Positions 6,446-13,328 of a DNA stretch of 13,328 bases are shown here, one piece after another. Under the pieces are notes generated by a model. The model was given only the letters and a program-made list of their open reading frames with translations. It did not search any database and had not been told where the DNA came from. The position numbers were made by a program, and so were the translations under genes. Position 1 is the stretch's first letter. The number at the start of each line of letters is the position of its first letter. The stretch covers positions 1 to 13,328 of the forward strand of contig JAJZFR010000363.1 in NCBI GenBank assembly GCA_021805265.1. Direction: 5' to 3'. Source of the stretch: Acidobacteriota bacterium. GTDB lineage: Bacteria; Acidobacteriota; Terriglobia; Terriglobales; Acidobacteriaceae.

Positions 6446-8260
6446 ATGAGCGTTGCGACCACTGTTTCTGAACAGAAGTCATCGGTTGTAGCTGCCTCGG
6501 GCGGCAGCTTTCTGCTGGAAGACCGCACACCGGAGCAGGTCTTTACCCCGGAGGATTTTACCGAGGAGCAGCGCCAGATCGCCGAAACTGCGAGCCGCTT
6601 CGCCCGCGAGCAGTTGTTGCCGGCAGCGCCCAGGATCGAAGCCAAGGAAGATGGGCTGATGCGCTCCCTGCTCCGGCAGGCCGCCGAACTCGGTTTCACC
6701 GCGGTAGATATTCCCGAGCAGTATGACGGCCTGGGCCTGGACAAGACGACCTCGGCGCTGGTTGCGGATCGACTTTCCACGCTGGCCAGTTTTTCGACCT
6801 CGTTTGGCGCGCACACCGGAATCGGCACGCTGCCCATTGTCTGGTATGGGACGGAAGACCAGAAACGGCGCTACCTGCCTAAACTCGCCTCGGCTGAATG
6901 GATCGGAGCGTACGCGCTTTCCGAGTCCACCTCCGGCTCGGACGCGATGAACATCCGTACCCGCGCCACGCTTTCCGCCGACGGGAGCCAGTACATCCTC
7001 AACGGCGAAAAGATGTGGATCACCAATGCGGGCTTCGCCGATCTCTTCACGGTCTTTGCCAAGATCGACGGGGAAAAGTTCTCTGCTTTTCTGGTCGAGC
7101 GGGAGACGCCTGGGCTGAGCGTTGGCAAGGAGGAGCACAAACTCGGCATCCGTGGATCGTCCACCTGTCCGCTGGTGCTCTCCGACTGCCACATCCCCGT
7201 CAGCAATCTGCTTGGCGAGGCGGGCAAAGGCCACCACATCGCCTTCAACATTCTCAACGTAGGCCGGTTCAAGCTGGGAGTGGCCTGCATAGGCGGAGCG
7301 CGCCTGGCCATCGAACACTCGATCCGCTACGCCCAGGAGCGCGTTGCGTTTGGCAAGCCGATTGCTCAGTTCGGCCTCATCCAGCGCAAGATCGCCGCCG
7401 GTGTGGTTCATCTGTTCGCCGCTGAATCCATGGCGTATCGCACCATCGGGATGATGGACGCCGCGCTCGGGGCGCTGGATGGAGAAGCAGCGGCCTCGCC
7501 GCGCGAAATCCAGAAGCGAATCGAGGAGTACGCCGTCGAGTGCTCGATTCTGAAGGTCTTTGGCTCCGAGATGCTCGGCTCGATTGCCGATGAACTGGTT
7601 CAGATCATGGGCGGCTACGGCTATGTCGAGGATTACCCAGCCGAGCGTCTGTATCGCGACGCGCGCATCAATCGCATCTTCGAGGGAACCAACGAGATCA
7701 ACCGCATGATCATCACTGGCTGGCTGATGAAGCGCGCTCTGAGCGGCCAGTTGCCGCTGCTGGCAGCCATCCGCAAGCTGATGGACGAGTTGATGCAGCC
7801 ACCCAACTTTGATTCCAGCGACGGCGAGGAAACGCCTCTTGCGCGCGAGACCGGAATCCTCGGCAGTCTGCGCCGGATTACCCTGGTCGCGGCTGGCGCG
7901 GCCTCGGAGCGATTCATGACCGCGCTGGCCGACCAGCAGGAGGTCATGGCGGACCTGGCCGATTGCATTACGTCAGTTTTTGCTCTGGAATCGGTGCTCC
8001 TTCGCGCCCGCAAACTCGCTGGGGATCACTCCTCGAACGCCGCTCTGGCAGAGAATATCTGCGCCGTTTTTGCCGATGGATCTCTGGCCTCGGTCGAGCA
8101 GGCCGCTCGCCGCGTTCTCGCTGCATCAAGCGAGGGGGATGCGCTGAACATGCGGCTCGCCGTGCTGCGCCGCTTCAGCAAATCTGTCCCCGTGGACGGG
8201 ATTGCAGTGAGCCGTCGCATTGCCCAAATCAGCATCGACGCGGGCAAGTACCGTTTCTGA
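6446..8260 (+). CDS. Acyl-CoA dehydrogenase with C-terminal extension (VLCAD/ACAD9-like; similar to Bacillus FadE)
   Basis: A 604-residue FAD enzyme catalysing the first step of fatty-acid beta-oxidation, acyl-CoA to trans-2-enoyl-CoA. The opening GGSFLLEDRTPEQVFTPEDF (19-38) is typical of the roughly 590-residue subfamily. N-terminal helical domain about 35-150; the beta domain starts with YALSESTSGSD (156-166; the usual TEP is SES here) and KMWITNAG (189-196); the C-terminal helical dehydrogenase domain has RVAFGKPIAQFG and IMGGYGYVEDYP. Glu413 in IFEGTNEI (411-418) fits the catalytic-base position of short- and medium-chain relatives. Residues about 430-604 form the extra helical domain seen in VLCAD/ACAD9-like enzymes, so long-chain substrates are likely. 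The frame is open from 5138, but only the ATG at 6446 has a good Shine-Dalgarno and begins family sequence. No thiolase, hydratase or electron-transfer flavoprotein gene adjoins it; it appears monocistronic. I left the symbol blank because E. coli FadE is a different, longer protein. Confidence 0.94.
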   Translation: MSVATTVSEQKSSVVAASGGSFLLEDRTPEQVFTPEDFTEEQRQIAETASRFAREQLLPAAPRIEAKEDGLMRSLLRQAAELGFTAVDIPEQYDGLGLDKTTSALVADRLSTLASFSTSFGAHTGIGTLPIVWYGTEDQKRRYLPKLASAEWIGAYALSESTSGSDAMNIRTRATLSADGSQYILNGEKMWITNAGFADLFTVFAKIDGEKFSAFLVERETPGLSVGKEEHKLGIRGSSTCPLVLSDCHIPVSNLLGEAGKGHHIAFNILNVGRFKLGVACIGGARLAIEHSIRYAQERVAFGKPIAQFGLIQRKIAAGVVHLFAAESMAYRTIGMMDAALGALDGEAAASPREIQKRIEEYAVECSILKVFGSEMLGSIADELVQIMGGYGYVEDYPAERLYRDARINRIFEGTNEINRMIITGWLMKRALSGQLPLLAAIRKLMDELMQPPNFDSSDGEETPLARETGILGSLRRITLVAAGAASERFMTALADQQEVMADLADCITSVFALESVLLRARKLAGDHSSNAALAENICAVFADGSLASVEQAARRVLAASSEGDALNMRLAVLRRFSKSVPVDGIAVSRRIAQISIDAGKYRF

Positions 8261-8347
8261 ACAGCGTTCAGATTTTTCCAACAATCCCTCCTCTCCGCCC
8301 AGCCGACTGAATCCTATACTCGACCTGCGACAACCTTTCCTTGCCTG

Positions 8348-8409
8348 AGCCGCGCGGCTTCGGTGCTGTTTGGGGCATGCCTTTTGTATGGCTTGTCGCG
8401 CGGCTTTTT
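8348..8409 (+). terminator. Intrinsic-terminator-like hairpin between acyl-CoA dehydrogenase and S53 genes
   Basis: A 9-bp perfect GC-rich stem (8348-8356 with 8397-8405) runs into a T-tract ending at 8409. It begins 87 nt after the acyl-CoA dehydrogenase stop. The long loop is unusual for a plain terminator. Confidence 0.5.
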
Positions 8410-8431
8410 GTCTTCCAAACGCAGATCGAGT

Positions 8432-8437
8432 GAGGAG
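8432..8437 (+). promoter_or_regulatory. Shine-Dalgarno of the S53 peptidase
   Basis: GAGGAG lies 5 nt before the ATG at 8443, which supports this start. Confidence 0.7.
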
Positions 8438-8442
8438 TCTCC

Positions 8443-11400
8443 ATGTCGCTTTCCTCCCCCAGAACGACCTCTTCGTCTCGACGCCAGGCGCGGTCCTACG
8501 CGGGTTCGGGGCGATTGAGTTCGCTGCTTGTCGCATTCCTGTTTGCAACGGCCGGAGCGCTTTTGCCGATGGCTTCAAAAGCCCAGACAAGCCCGACAAG
8601 CGTGTCGAGCGTGACAAGCCCGACGGGCCAGGCCAGCCAGACCCAGATGCTTCGCCAGCCCCTGGTGACACAAACCGTCCATGACGAGGACCGCGTCGCC
8701 CTTCACGGAAACCGTTCCCGGCTGGCGACACTGGCCGCTGACCGGGGGCCGATGTCAGAGTCGCAGCCAGCCAGCCGGATGCTGCTTCTGCTGCGGCGGA
8801 GTCCGGACCAGGAGTTGGCCCTGCGCAGCTTTCTCCAGTCGCAGCAGAACCCGCACTCGGCAAACTTTCATCGCTGGCTTACCCCACAGCAGTTCGGCGC
8901 GCAGTGGGGAGCGGTCGATTCCGATCTGGCCGCCGTCACTGCATGGCTTCAGTCTCACGGCTTCGCCGTCGATCACGTCTCTGCTGGCCGGGCCGCCATT
9001 GAGTTTTCCGGCACCATCGGTCAGGTGAACGAAGCCTTCCATACTTCGATGCGTCTCTACTCGGTGGATGGAGAGATGCATCACGCCAATGCCCGTGATC
9101 CGGAGATTCCTGCCGCGCTCGCGCCCGTCCTTGCGGGCATTGCGACTCTCAATGATTTTCGACCTCGGCCAACGTTGCTTCGCGGTCCGACGGGGCGCTT
9201 TGAACCCGGAGCGAAGCACTTTGAGCCACTGGACGCAGCAGAAAGCCCGGTATCCGGAATGCACCCGCAGCTCACCACCTCGAGCACCTCGGGGAATTTT
9301 CTGTATCTCGGGCCGGCCGACGCCGCCAGCATCTACGACCTGCCCAACCACGCTTTGAATCCGGCTTTTTCCGGAACCGCCCTCGACGGCACGGGCGCGG
9401 TCATAGCGGTGGCAGGCGACTCGAACATCGATCTCTCTCAGAACGCGAACTATCGCAGCCTCTTCGGGGTCGGCGGCCACGCTCCGACGGTGATTCTTGA
9501 CGGCGCGACGGACCCCGGCGTCAACAGCGACGCGGTCGAGGCCTATCTGGATACAGAGGTGGCAAATGGTCTCGCGCCCGGAGCGCAGGTCTATCTCTAC
9601 ACCGCCGCTGACACCAATGTGGATTATGGCCTTGACCTGGCGATTGTCCGCGCCATCGATGACAACCTGGCCGATGTGTTGAGCGTGAGCTTCGGAGCCT
9701 GTGAAGCGGCGCTTGGCTCGGCGGGCAACAGCTTCTATGCCGCGCTGTGGGAACAGGCAGCCGCACAGGGAATCTCCGTCGTTGTATCCGCCGGCGACGC
9801 GGGAGCGGCGGGCTGCGACGATCCCGCCACGGAAACCTCTGCGATCCAGGGATTGCAGGTCAATGGCCTGGCTTCGACACCGGACAATATCGCGGTCGGT
9901 GGAACGGATTTTGCGGCGCTCGCCGGACCGGACGGCGGCGGAGCCAACTTCGCCAACTACGTTTCGACCACCAATGCGACGGGAACGATGCTTTCGGCCA
10001 AAGGCTACATCCCGGAGGTTCCGTGGAATGAATCGACGCTGACCTATCCACCCTTGACGTTGTCGGCCAACGTTCCGCTTCCCGCGCCCTACGCGTCAAT
10101 TGCCGGGGGTGGCGGCGGTGCCAGCAACTGCGCCCAGGGCGGCGTAGACACGAGCGGCAACCCGGTCTGCCAGTCTGGCTACGGAAAGCCTTCGTGGCAG
10201 GTGGCTCCCGGCGTACCCAGCGACGGCGTTCGCGACCTGCCTGACGTCGCGCTCTTCGCCTCGAATGGTTTCTTCTATGCAGCCTGGGGAATCTGCACCG
10301 ATCAGGACAAGGACGCGAGCGGCAACCCCATTGTGGATTGCACGCCGAACTCGAGCGGCCAGTTCAACATCATGGGCGTCGGGGGCACCTCGGCCGCAGC
10401 TCCCGCCTTCGCGGCTATGCTGGCGCTGGTCCGTCAGTCCACCGGTCAGCGCCAGGGGCAGGCGGATGCCGTGCTCTACAATCTCGCCCGCACCAGCCCC
10501 GCGATCTTCCACGACGTATCAACGGGCAATAATGCCGTTTCCTGCACGGCATCGAGTCTGAATTGCCAGCAGAATGCCTCTGGCTTCCCGTTTCTGACGG
10601 GTTACAACGCGGCGGCCGGCTTTGATCTGGCCAGCGGCCTGGGCAGCGTGGACGCGGCGGCGATGATCGCCGGCTGGGCCTCGGCACCGCTCGGCTCGAC
10701 CACCACCCAGCTTACGATTTCCCCCGTCTCGATCCAGCATGGCCAGGTGGTTGCCGTGAATGCAACGGTAGGAGCCTCAACGACTCCCACCGGCTCGGTT
10801 GCGCTGGTTGCTCAGAACGCCGCGACCCCGCCCGCGCAGACCGGCAGCTCGGTCGGCAGCTATCCGCTGGTAAGCGGGGGGTCTACGGGCAATCTGAGCC
10901 TGAACAATCTTCCCGGCGGCAGCTACAACGCCGTCGCCAGCTACGGCGGGTCGGCGACGCTCTCCGGAAGCGTCTCGCAACCGGTTGCGGTCAACGTCAG
11001 CCCCGAATCCAGCAGTACGCTGGTCAACTACACGGCGCTCGATCCGGCGACCGGCGCAACCACCGTCAATGCTGCTGTTCCTTACGGGTTTCTGGTCAGC
11101 TTCACCGCGCAGCCTTACGGAAACCGTTCGCCGACCACTGCGGGCGTCCTCGAACCGGATGGCTTCGCGACCGGGACCGTGCAGTTCACGCTCAACGCCA
11201 CAGCGCTGGGCGCTCAGCCGCTGGGCATCGAAGGCACTGCCGCCACCACCGCGTCGGTGATGCCGACCGGCGCCAACAGCCTGACCGCGGCCTACTCGGG
11301 CGATCCCAGTTTCAACGCCAGCTCTGCGGTTCGCTCCTTCACGGTGACCCAGGCGGCGACCACCCTGACCATGACATCGAGCGCAACCGCCTACACCGGC

Positions 11401-12201
11401 TCGGCGATCACCTTTACCGTGAACCTCGGGACAGACAGCCTGGGCGTTGCCCCGACCGGAGTCATCACGCTCGGCAACGGATCGAGTACAGTCGCCTCCG
11501 CGACGATCCTTGGCACCGGAGCGGGCCAGTCGGCGCTGGCGTCGGGCACGGCGACCCTGGTTGTCTCTGATCCGCCAGCCGGCACCAACACGCTGATTGC
11601 TTCCTATAGCGGAGACGGCAACTACGCGGCCTCGGCTTCGCCGGGCATTGTGATTCAGGGGAAATCCAACTTTTCCATCGCCGGTCAGCCGCTCACCGTT
11701 CCCTCGACCCACTCCACGGGTGCTGACACGCTTACGCTTACCTCGCTCAGTGGATACACAGGCACGGTTAACCTGACTTGCAGCGTGGTGAATGCGGGGT
11801 CAGCCACGGCACCGCCCCAGTGCGCGCTGGACCCGGCCACAGAGACGCTTGCCGCGAGCGGCACGGCGTCGCCGCTGCTGCTGGTCTTTGGCGCGGGGAC
11901 GAAGCTGCCGAGCGGCGTCTCGGCGGGCAGTCTGGTGCCTGTTGTGTCGAATCACCGCAGCTTGTTTTTCGCCGTTTTGTTCCTGCTGTGTCTGCTGATC
12001 GGAATCCCGGCCCGCAGGCGCGCCTGGCGCTCGATGCTCTCGTTGTTGGTTCTGGGGCTGCTGCTCTCTGGGGGTCTATCCGCCTGCGGTGGCCAGGGAT
12101 CGCTCATCACCGCTGGCAGCTACCAGATTCAGGTCACAGGAACGGACTCCAAGGACGCAACCATCACGAGCTCGATCACCATCAGCGTGACTGTTCAGTA
12201 G
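8443..12201 (+). CDS. Secreted S53 family (kumamolisin/sedolisin-like) serine-carboxyl peptidase with Ig-like repeats
   Basis: A 1252-residue exported pro-enzyme. Signal peptide with Arg-rich start and hydrophobic residues 25-42, probably cut near Ala47. The pro-kumamolisin activation domain spans about 70-240 and the S53 catalytic domain about 285-745. Glu366 and Asp370 (EAYLD) match the kumamolisin Glu/Asp pair, Asp452 (SAGDAG) the oxyanion Asp, and Ser650 (GGTSAAAP) the nucleophile. Asp691 (IFHDVSTGNN) and the GFDLASGLGS segment (726-735) match the calcium-site region. S53 enzymes are typically acid endopeptidases active after removal of the pro-domain. From about 750 come Ig-like repeats of the Big_3_5 type (YSGDPSF, YSGDGNY). 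The last Ig-like domain is interrupted by two hydrophobic helices (about 1173-1189 and 1198-1211) separated by RRR and ending in LSACGG (1212-1217), a lipobox-like motif; the final beta strands then resume to the C-terminus. Near the N-terminus a 12-nt direct repeat (8586-8597, 8613-8624) encodes two TSPT units. Catalytic assignment is firm; the anchoring mode is inferred. Confidence 0.94.
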   Translation: MSLSSPRTTSSSRRQARSYAGSGRLSSLLVAFLFATAGALLPMASKAQTSPTSVSSVTSPTGQASQTQMLRQPLVTQTVHDEDRVALHGNRSRLATLAADRGPMSESQPASRMLLLLRRSPDQELALRSFLQSQQNPHSANFHRWLTPQQFGAQWGAVDSDLAAVTAWLQSHGFAVDHVSAGRAAIEFSGTIGQVNEAFHTSMRLYSVDGEMHHANARDPEIPAALAPVLAGIATLNDFRPRPTLLRGPTGRFEPGAKHFEPLDAAESPVSGMHPQLTTSSTSGNFLYLGPADAASIYDLPNHALNPAFSGTALDGTGAVIAVAGDSNIDLSQNANYRSLFGVGGHAPTVILDGATDPGVNSDAVEAYLDTEVANGLAPGAQVYLYTAADTNVDYGLDLAIVRAIDDNLADVLSVSFGACEAALGSAGNSFYAALWEQAAAQGISVVVSAGDAGAAGCDDPATETSAIQGLQVNGLASTPDNIAVGGTDFAALAGPDGGGANFANYVSTTNATGTMLSAKGYIPEVPWNESTLTYPPLTLSANVPLPAPYASIAGGGGGASNCAQGGVDTSGNPVCQSGYGKPSWQVAPGVPSDGVRDLPDVALFASNGFFYAAWGICTDQDKDASGNPIVDCTPNSSGQFNIMGVGGTSAAAPAFAAMLALVRQSTGQRQGQADAVLYNLARTSPAIFHDVSTGNNAVSCTASSLNCQQNASGFPFLTGYNAAAGFDLASGLGSVDAAAMIAGWASAPLGSTTTQLTISPVSIQHGQVVAVNATVGASTTPTGSVALVAQNAATPPAQTGSSVGSYPLVSGGSTGNLSLNNLPGGSYNAVASYGGSATLSGSVSQPVAVNVSPESSSTLVNYTALDPATGATTVNAAVPYGFLVSFTAQPYGNRSPTTAGVLEPDGFATGTVQFTLNATALGAQPLGIEGTAATTASVMPTGANSLTAAYSGDPSFNASSAVRSFTVTQAATTLTMTSSATAYTGSAITFTVNLGTDSLGVAPTGVITLGNGSSTVASATILGTGAGQSALASGTATLVVSDPPAGTNTLIASYSGDGNYAASASPGIVIQGKSNFSIAGQPLTVPSTHSTGADTLTLTSLSGYTGTVNLTCSVVNAGSATAPPQCALDPATETLAASGTASPLLLVFGAGTKLPSGVSAGSLVPVVSNHRSLFFAVLFLLCLLIGIPARRRAWRSMLSLLVLGLLLSGGLSACGGQGSLITAGSYQIQVTGTDSKDATITSSITISVTVQ

Positions 12202-12417
12202 TGTTGGCTGGTACAGGGTTGGCCGGTCGATTGTCGGTAAACACCTCTGGCGAAGGCGCGGCGGCGGTAACACCTCGGCTGGCCTCGCCTCGGCGGTTCT
12301 TTGCAACGAACTACCCCGCGAATGCATCCAACAACTCATAAGCAGGTAGTCAAAGACAGTTCGCTGGGCTACACTAGCTAGCACTGGCGTCTGAGAAAAT
12401 CATGAACGACTGTCTGT

Positions 12418-12443
12418 CGCGGATTTGTCCGCGTTCTTTTTTT
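12418..12443 (+). terminator. Intrinsic terminator or attenuator just upstream of the YtxH gene
   Basis: CGCGGA (12418-12423) pairs with TCCGCG (12428-12433) around TTTG, followed by TTCTTTTTTT (12434-12443). This is a textbook intrinsic-terminator layout. It is 216 nt past the S53 stop and only 29 nt before the YtxH start codon, so it could end the S53 transcript or attenuate ytxH. Confidence 0.7.
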
Positions 12444-12459
12444 GCGTTGCCAATTTTAG

Positions 12460-12466
12460 AAAGGAG
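12460..12466 (+). promoter_or_regulatory. Shine-Dalgarno that sets the YtxH start
   Basis: AAAGGAG lies 6 nt before the ATG at 12473. An in-frame ATG at 12425 sits inside the terminator stem and is discounted. Confidence 0.8.
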
Positions 12467-12472
12467 TTTTTC

Positions 12473-12868
12473 ATGTCCTCAGAAAATCAAAGTGGGTCCA
12501 TAGGGTGGTTTGTGGCTGGCCTCGGTCTGGGAGCGCTGGTTGGCGTTCTTTGTGCGCCGAAAAGCGGTCGGGAAACCCGCGACAACCTGGTTGCGTCGGC
12601 CAAAGAGGGTACGGAGTTTGTGCGTGTTCGCGCGCGTGAGGCTGTGAATCAGGTCGGTCCTCTGGTGGATCGCACCAGGGCGCAGGCGAGCGAATATGTG
12701 CAGCGCGGCAAGGAAGCCGTAGATCAGGGTCGCGCTCAGTGGGAGGAGTTTGTGGACAAGGGCAAGGACTTTGTCACGGACCAGACGACGCGGGTAACCG
12801 CAGCCGTCGAAGCTGGAAAGCATGCCTATCGCTCTTCGAGCGAGCCTTCCGAGGAGTCCTTCACTTGA
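12473..12868 (+). CDS. YtxH-domain membrane-associated protein
   Basis: A 131-residue protein. Residues 11-36 carry the YtxH hallmark: a glycine-rich membrane helix (GWFVAGLGLGALVGVL) followed directly by CAPKSGRETR. The rest (about 34-115) is a charged, amphipathic, probably coiled-coil helix with recurring Ala, Glu and Lys/Arg, ending in a Ser/Glu-rich tail. YtxH proteins are small one-helix proteins often tied to general stress in Firmicutes; their biochemical function is unknown. The next gene in the same direction encodes another one-helix protein with a helical tail, resembling the Bacillus ytxG/ytxH pairing. A terminator follows immediately. The domain assignment is strong; the role is open. 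Confidence 0.9.
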   Translation: MSSENQSGSIGWFVAGLGLGALVGVLCAPKSGRETRDNLVASAKEGTEFVRVRAREAVNQVGPLVDRTRAQASEYVQRGKEAVDQGRAQWEEFVDKGKDFVTDQTTRVTAAVEAGKHAYRSSSEPSEESFT

Positions 12869-12879
12869 TTCCACCTGAT

Positions 12880-12919
12880 CCCGCCGCGAGGCTGGCGACA
12901 GCCAGGCGGCGGGTTCTTT
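12880..12919 (+). terminator. Intrinsic terminator after the YtxH gene
   Basis: CCCGCCGC (12880-12887) pairs with GCGGCGGG (12906-12913). An inner stem CTGGC/GCCAG (12892-12896 with 12901-12905) closes a GACA loop, and a 4-nt bulge (12888-12891) separates the two stems. TTCTTT follows. It starts 11 nt after the YtxH stop. The next gene starts 41 nt further, so that gene depends on read-through or its own promoter. Confidence 0.7.
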
Positions 12920-12960
12920 CGACCACATCCGCAGTGTGATCTTCCCGACGAGCGTTCGCC

Positions 12961-13328
12961 ATGCAATGGAACTCCGAGACTCTTCTCCTTGCCTTTGTCG
13001 CCTTCACCGGCGTCGCCGTGCTGATGCAGGCGCTTGTCCTGCTTGGCATATTCCTCTCGCTGAGGCGAGCCGCCAGATCGGCCATGGAAGTTACATCTGA
13101 CCTGCGCGCGACAGTCGTTCCCCTGGTTCAGTCCACACGGGAACTGATCGAGCGCGTCACCCCGCAGATTCTCGCCGCCAGTCAGAACATGCTCGATCTT
13201 ACGGAAGGCATCCGCGCGGAGACCAGTGCAATCAGCGAAAGTGCCTCGGTGATTCTTGATCGGGTGAATCGCCAGACAGTGCGCCTGGACCGGATGCTTT
13301 CCGCCGGATTCGACTCGGTGGATCGAGC
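12961..13328 (+). CDS. One-helix membrane protein with long helical tail (DUF948/YtxG-like), 3' end outside window
   Basis: Translation from the ATG at 12961 stays open for 122 codons to the right window edge, so the gene is partial. Residues 7-34 are one strong membrane helix (LLLAFVAFTGVAVLMQALVL and on), followed by RR at 35-36, which suggests the tail is cytoplasmic. The tail is a polar helix with spaced hydrophobic positions (DLRATVVPLVQSTRELIERV, SASVILDRVNRQTVRLDRML), like DUF948/YtxG-type proteins. Its position after a YtxH gene supports this. The Shine-Dalgarno is weak (GACGAG about 8 nt upstream). Family assignment is by style and context only. Confidence 0.7.
   Translation, partial: MQWNSETLLLAFVAFTGVAVLMQALVLLGIFLSLRRAARSAMEVTSDLRATVVPLVQSTRELIERVTPQILAASQNMLDLTEGIRAETSAISESASVILDRVNRQTVRLDRMLSAGFDSVDR

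Larger units (their letters stand above)
8261..8442 (+). promoter_or_regulatory. Leader of the S53 peptidase gene: -10-like box and GC hairpin with T-run
   Basis: TATACT (8315-8320) is a good -10 match, with no recognisable -35 at the usual spacing. Downstream, AGCCGCGCG (8348-8356) pairs with CGCGCGGCT (8397-8405), followed by T through 8409. The loop is about 40 nt, and the left arm lies in a 12-bp palindrome (AGCCGCGCGGCT, 8348-8359). The hairpin ends about 22 nt before the Shine-Dalgarno. It may terminate the upstream acyl-CoA dehydrogenase transcript, attenuate the S53 gene, or end a small RNA. No known riboswitch was recognised. Confidence 0.45.
12202..12472 (+). promoter_or_regulatory. 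Gap before ytxH-type gene: putative promoter and structured leader
   Basis: TAGTCA (12347-12352) and TACACT (12370-12375) are 17 bp apart, and each matches the sigma-70 consensus at 4 of 6 positions. AGACAGT (12354-12360) pairs with ACTGTCT (12409-12415), next to the terminator-like hairpin at 12418-12443. The stretch 12202-12340 shows no gene or clear structure; it only holds two similar short sequences (GGTAA(A)CACCTC at 12236 and 12266), probably by chance. Confidence 0.4.

Noticed and set aside
6479..7411. 310-codon open frame on the minus strand inside the acyl-CoA dehydrogenase gene
   Set aside because: Shadow frame opposite a clearly coding, motif-rich sequence.
10777..11712. 311-codon open frame on the minus strand inside the S53 gene
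   Set aside because: Arg/Gly-rich shadow of a GC-rich gene; no domain, signal or ribosome site.
12236..12276. Two similar 11-12 nt sequences (GGTAA(A)CACCTC) 30 nt apart
   Set aside because: Only two imperfect copies, no dyad and no spacing that suggests an array or operator; likely chance.
12425..12472. Upstream in-frame start for the YtxH protein
   Set aside because: It would start within the terminator hairpin and translate the T-run; the Shine-Dalgarno points to 12473.
1..13328. CRISPR arrays, tRNA/rRNA, transposases, integrases, defence or toxin-antitoxin modules
   Set aside because: Looked for on both strands; no repeat arrays, RNA gene signatures or such protein motifs were seen.

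Overview
The window looks like chromosomal DNA of an Acidobacteriota bacterium, most likely class Terriglobia (Acidobacteriaceae-like). This is inferred from the GC-rich codon use, a long secreted S53 (kumamolisin-type) peptidase with Ig-like repeats and a C-terminal 'double membrane helix plus LSACGG' segment, a BIG2-type lipoprotein, an S9 peptidase with PD40 repeats and a YtxH protein. No search could be run, so the taxonomic placement rests on remembered protein styles. There are no tRNA, rRNA, CRISPR, phage or transposase genes.

Layout. The left half is transcribed leftwards (minus strand). In window order it holds a cell-surface Ig-like lipoprotein truncated by the window edge (1-1132), a secreted S9 prolyl-oligopeptidase-family peptidase (1354-3585), kdsA of the metal-dependent class (3775-4599) and a processive GT2 glycosyltransferase (4631-6355). 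The glycosyltransferase and kdsA form a tight two-gene unit with a 31-nt gap. Between kdsA and the S9 gene lies a 118-bp element with perfect 17-bp inverted ends, and one of these ends supplies the kdsA stop codon. A 90-bp divergent gap (6356-6445) separates this half from the right half.

The right half is transcribed rightwards. It holds a VLCAD/ACAD9-length acyl-CoA dehydrogenase (6446-8260), a 1252-residue S53 peptidase (8443-12201), a YtxH-domain protein (12473-12868) and the start of a one-helix membrane protein with a long helical tail (12961 to the window end). The last two resemble the YtxH/YtxG (DUF948) pair of Firmicutes stress loci. Intrinsic-terminator-like hairpins lie just upstream of the S53 and ytxH ribosome binding sites and just downstream of ytxH.

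How the genes relate. The content is envelope and secretion biology: Kdo supply for lipopolysaccharide, a polysaccharide synthase-like glycosyltransferase, two exported peptidases and surface Ig-like proteins, plus one beta-oxidation enzyme. No multi-gene novel system is evident. The most notable points are the inverted-repeat element at the kdsA stop, the membrane hairpin with a lipobox-like motif that splits the last Ig-like domain of the S53 protein, and the two hairpin/T-run leaders. Two real genes run off the window edges (1-1132 minus and 12961-13328 plus) and were identified by direct translation.
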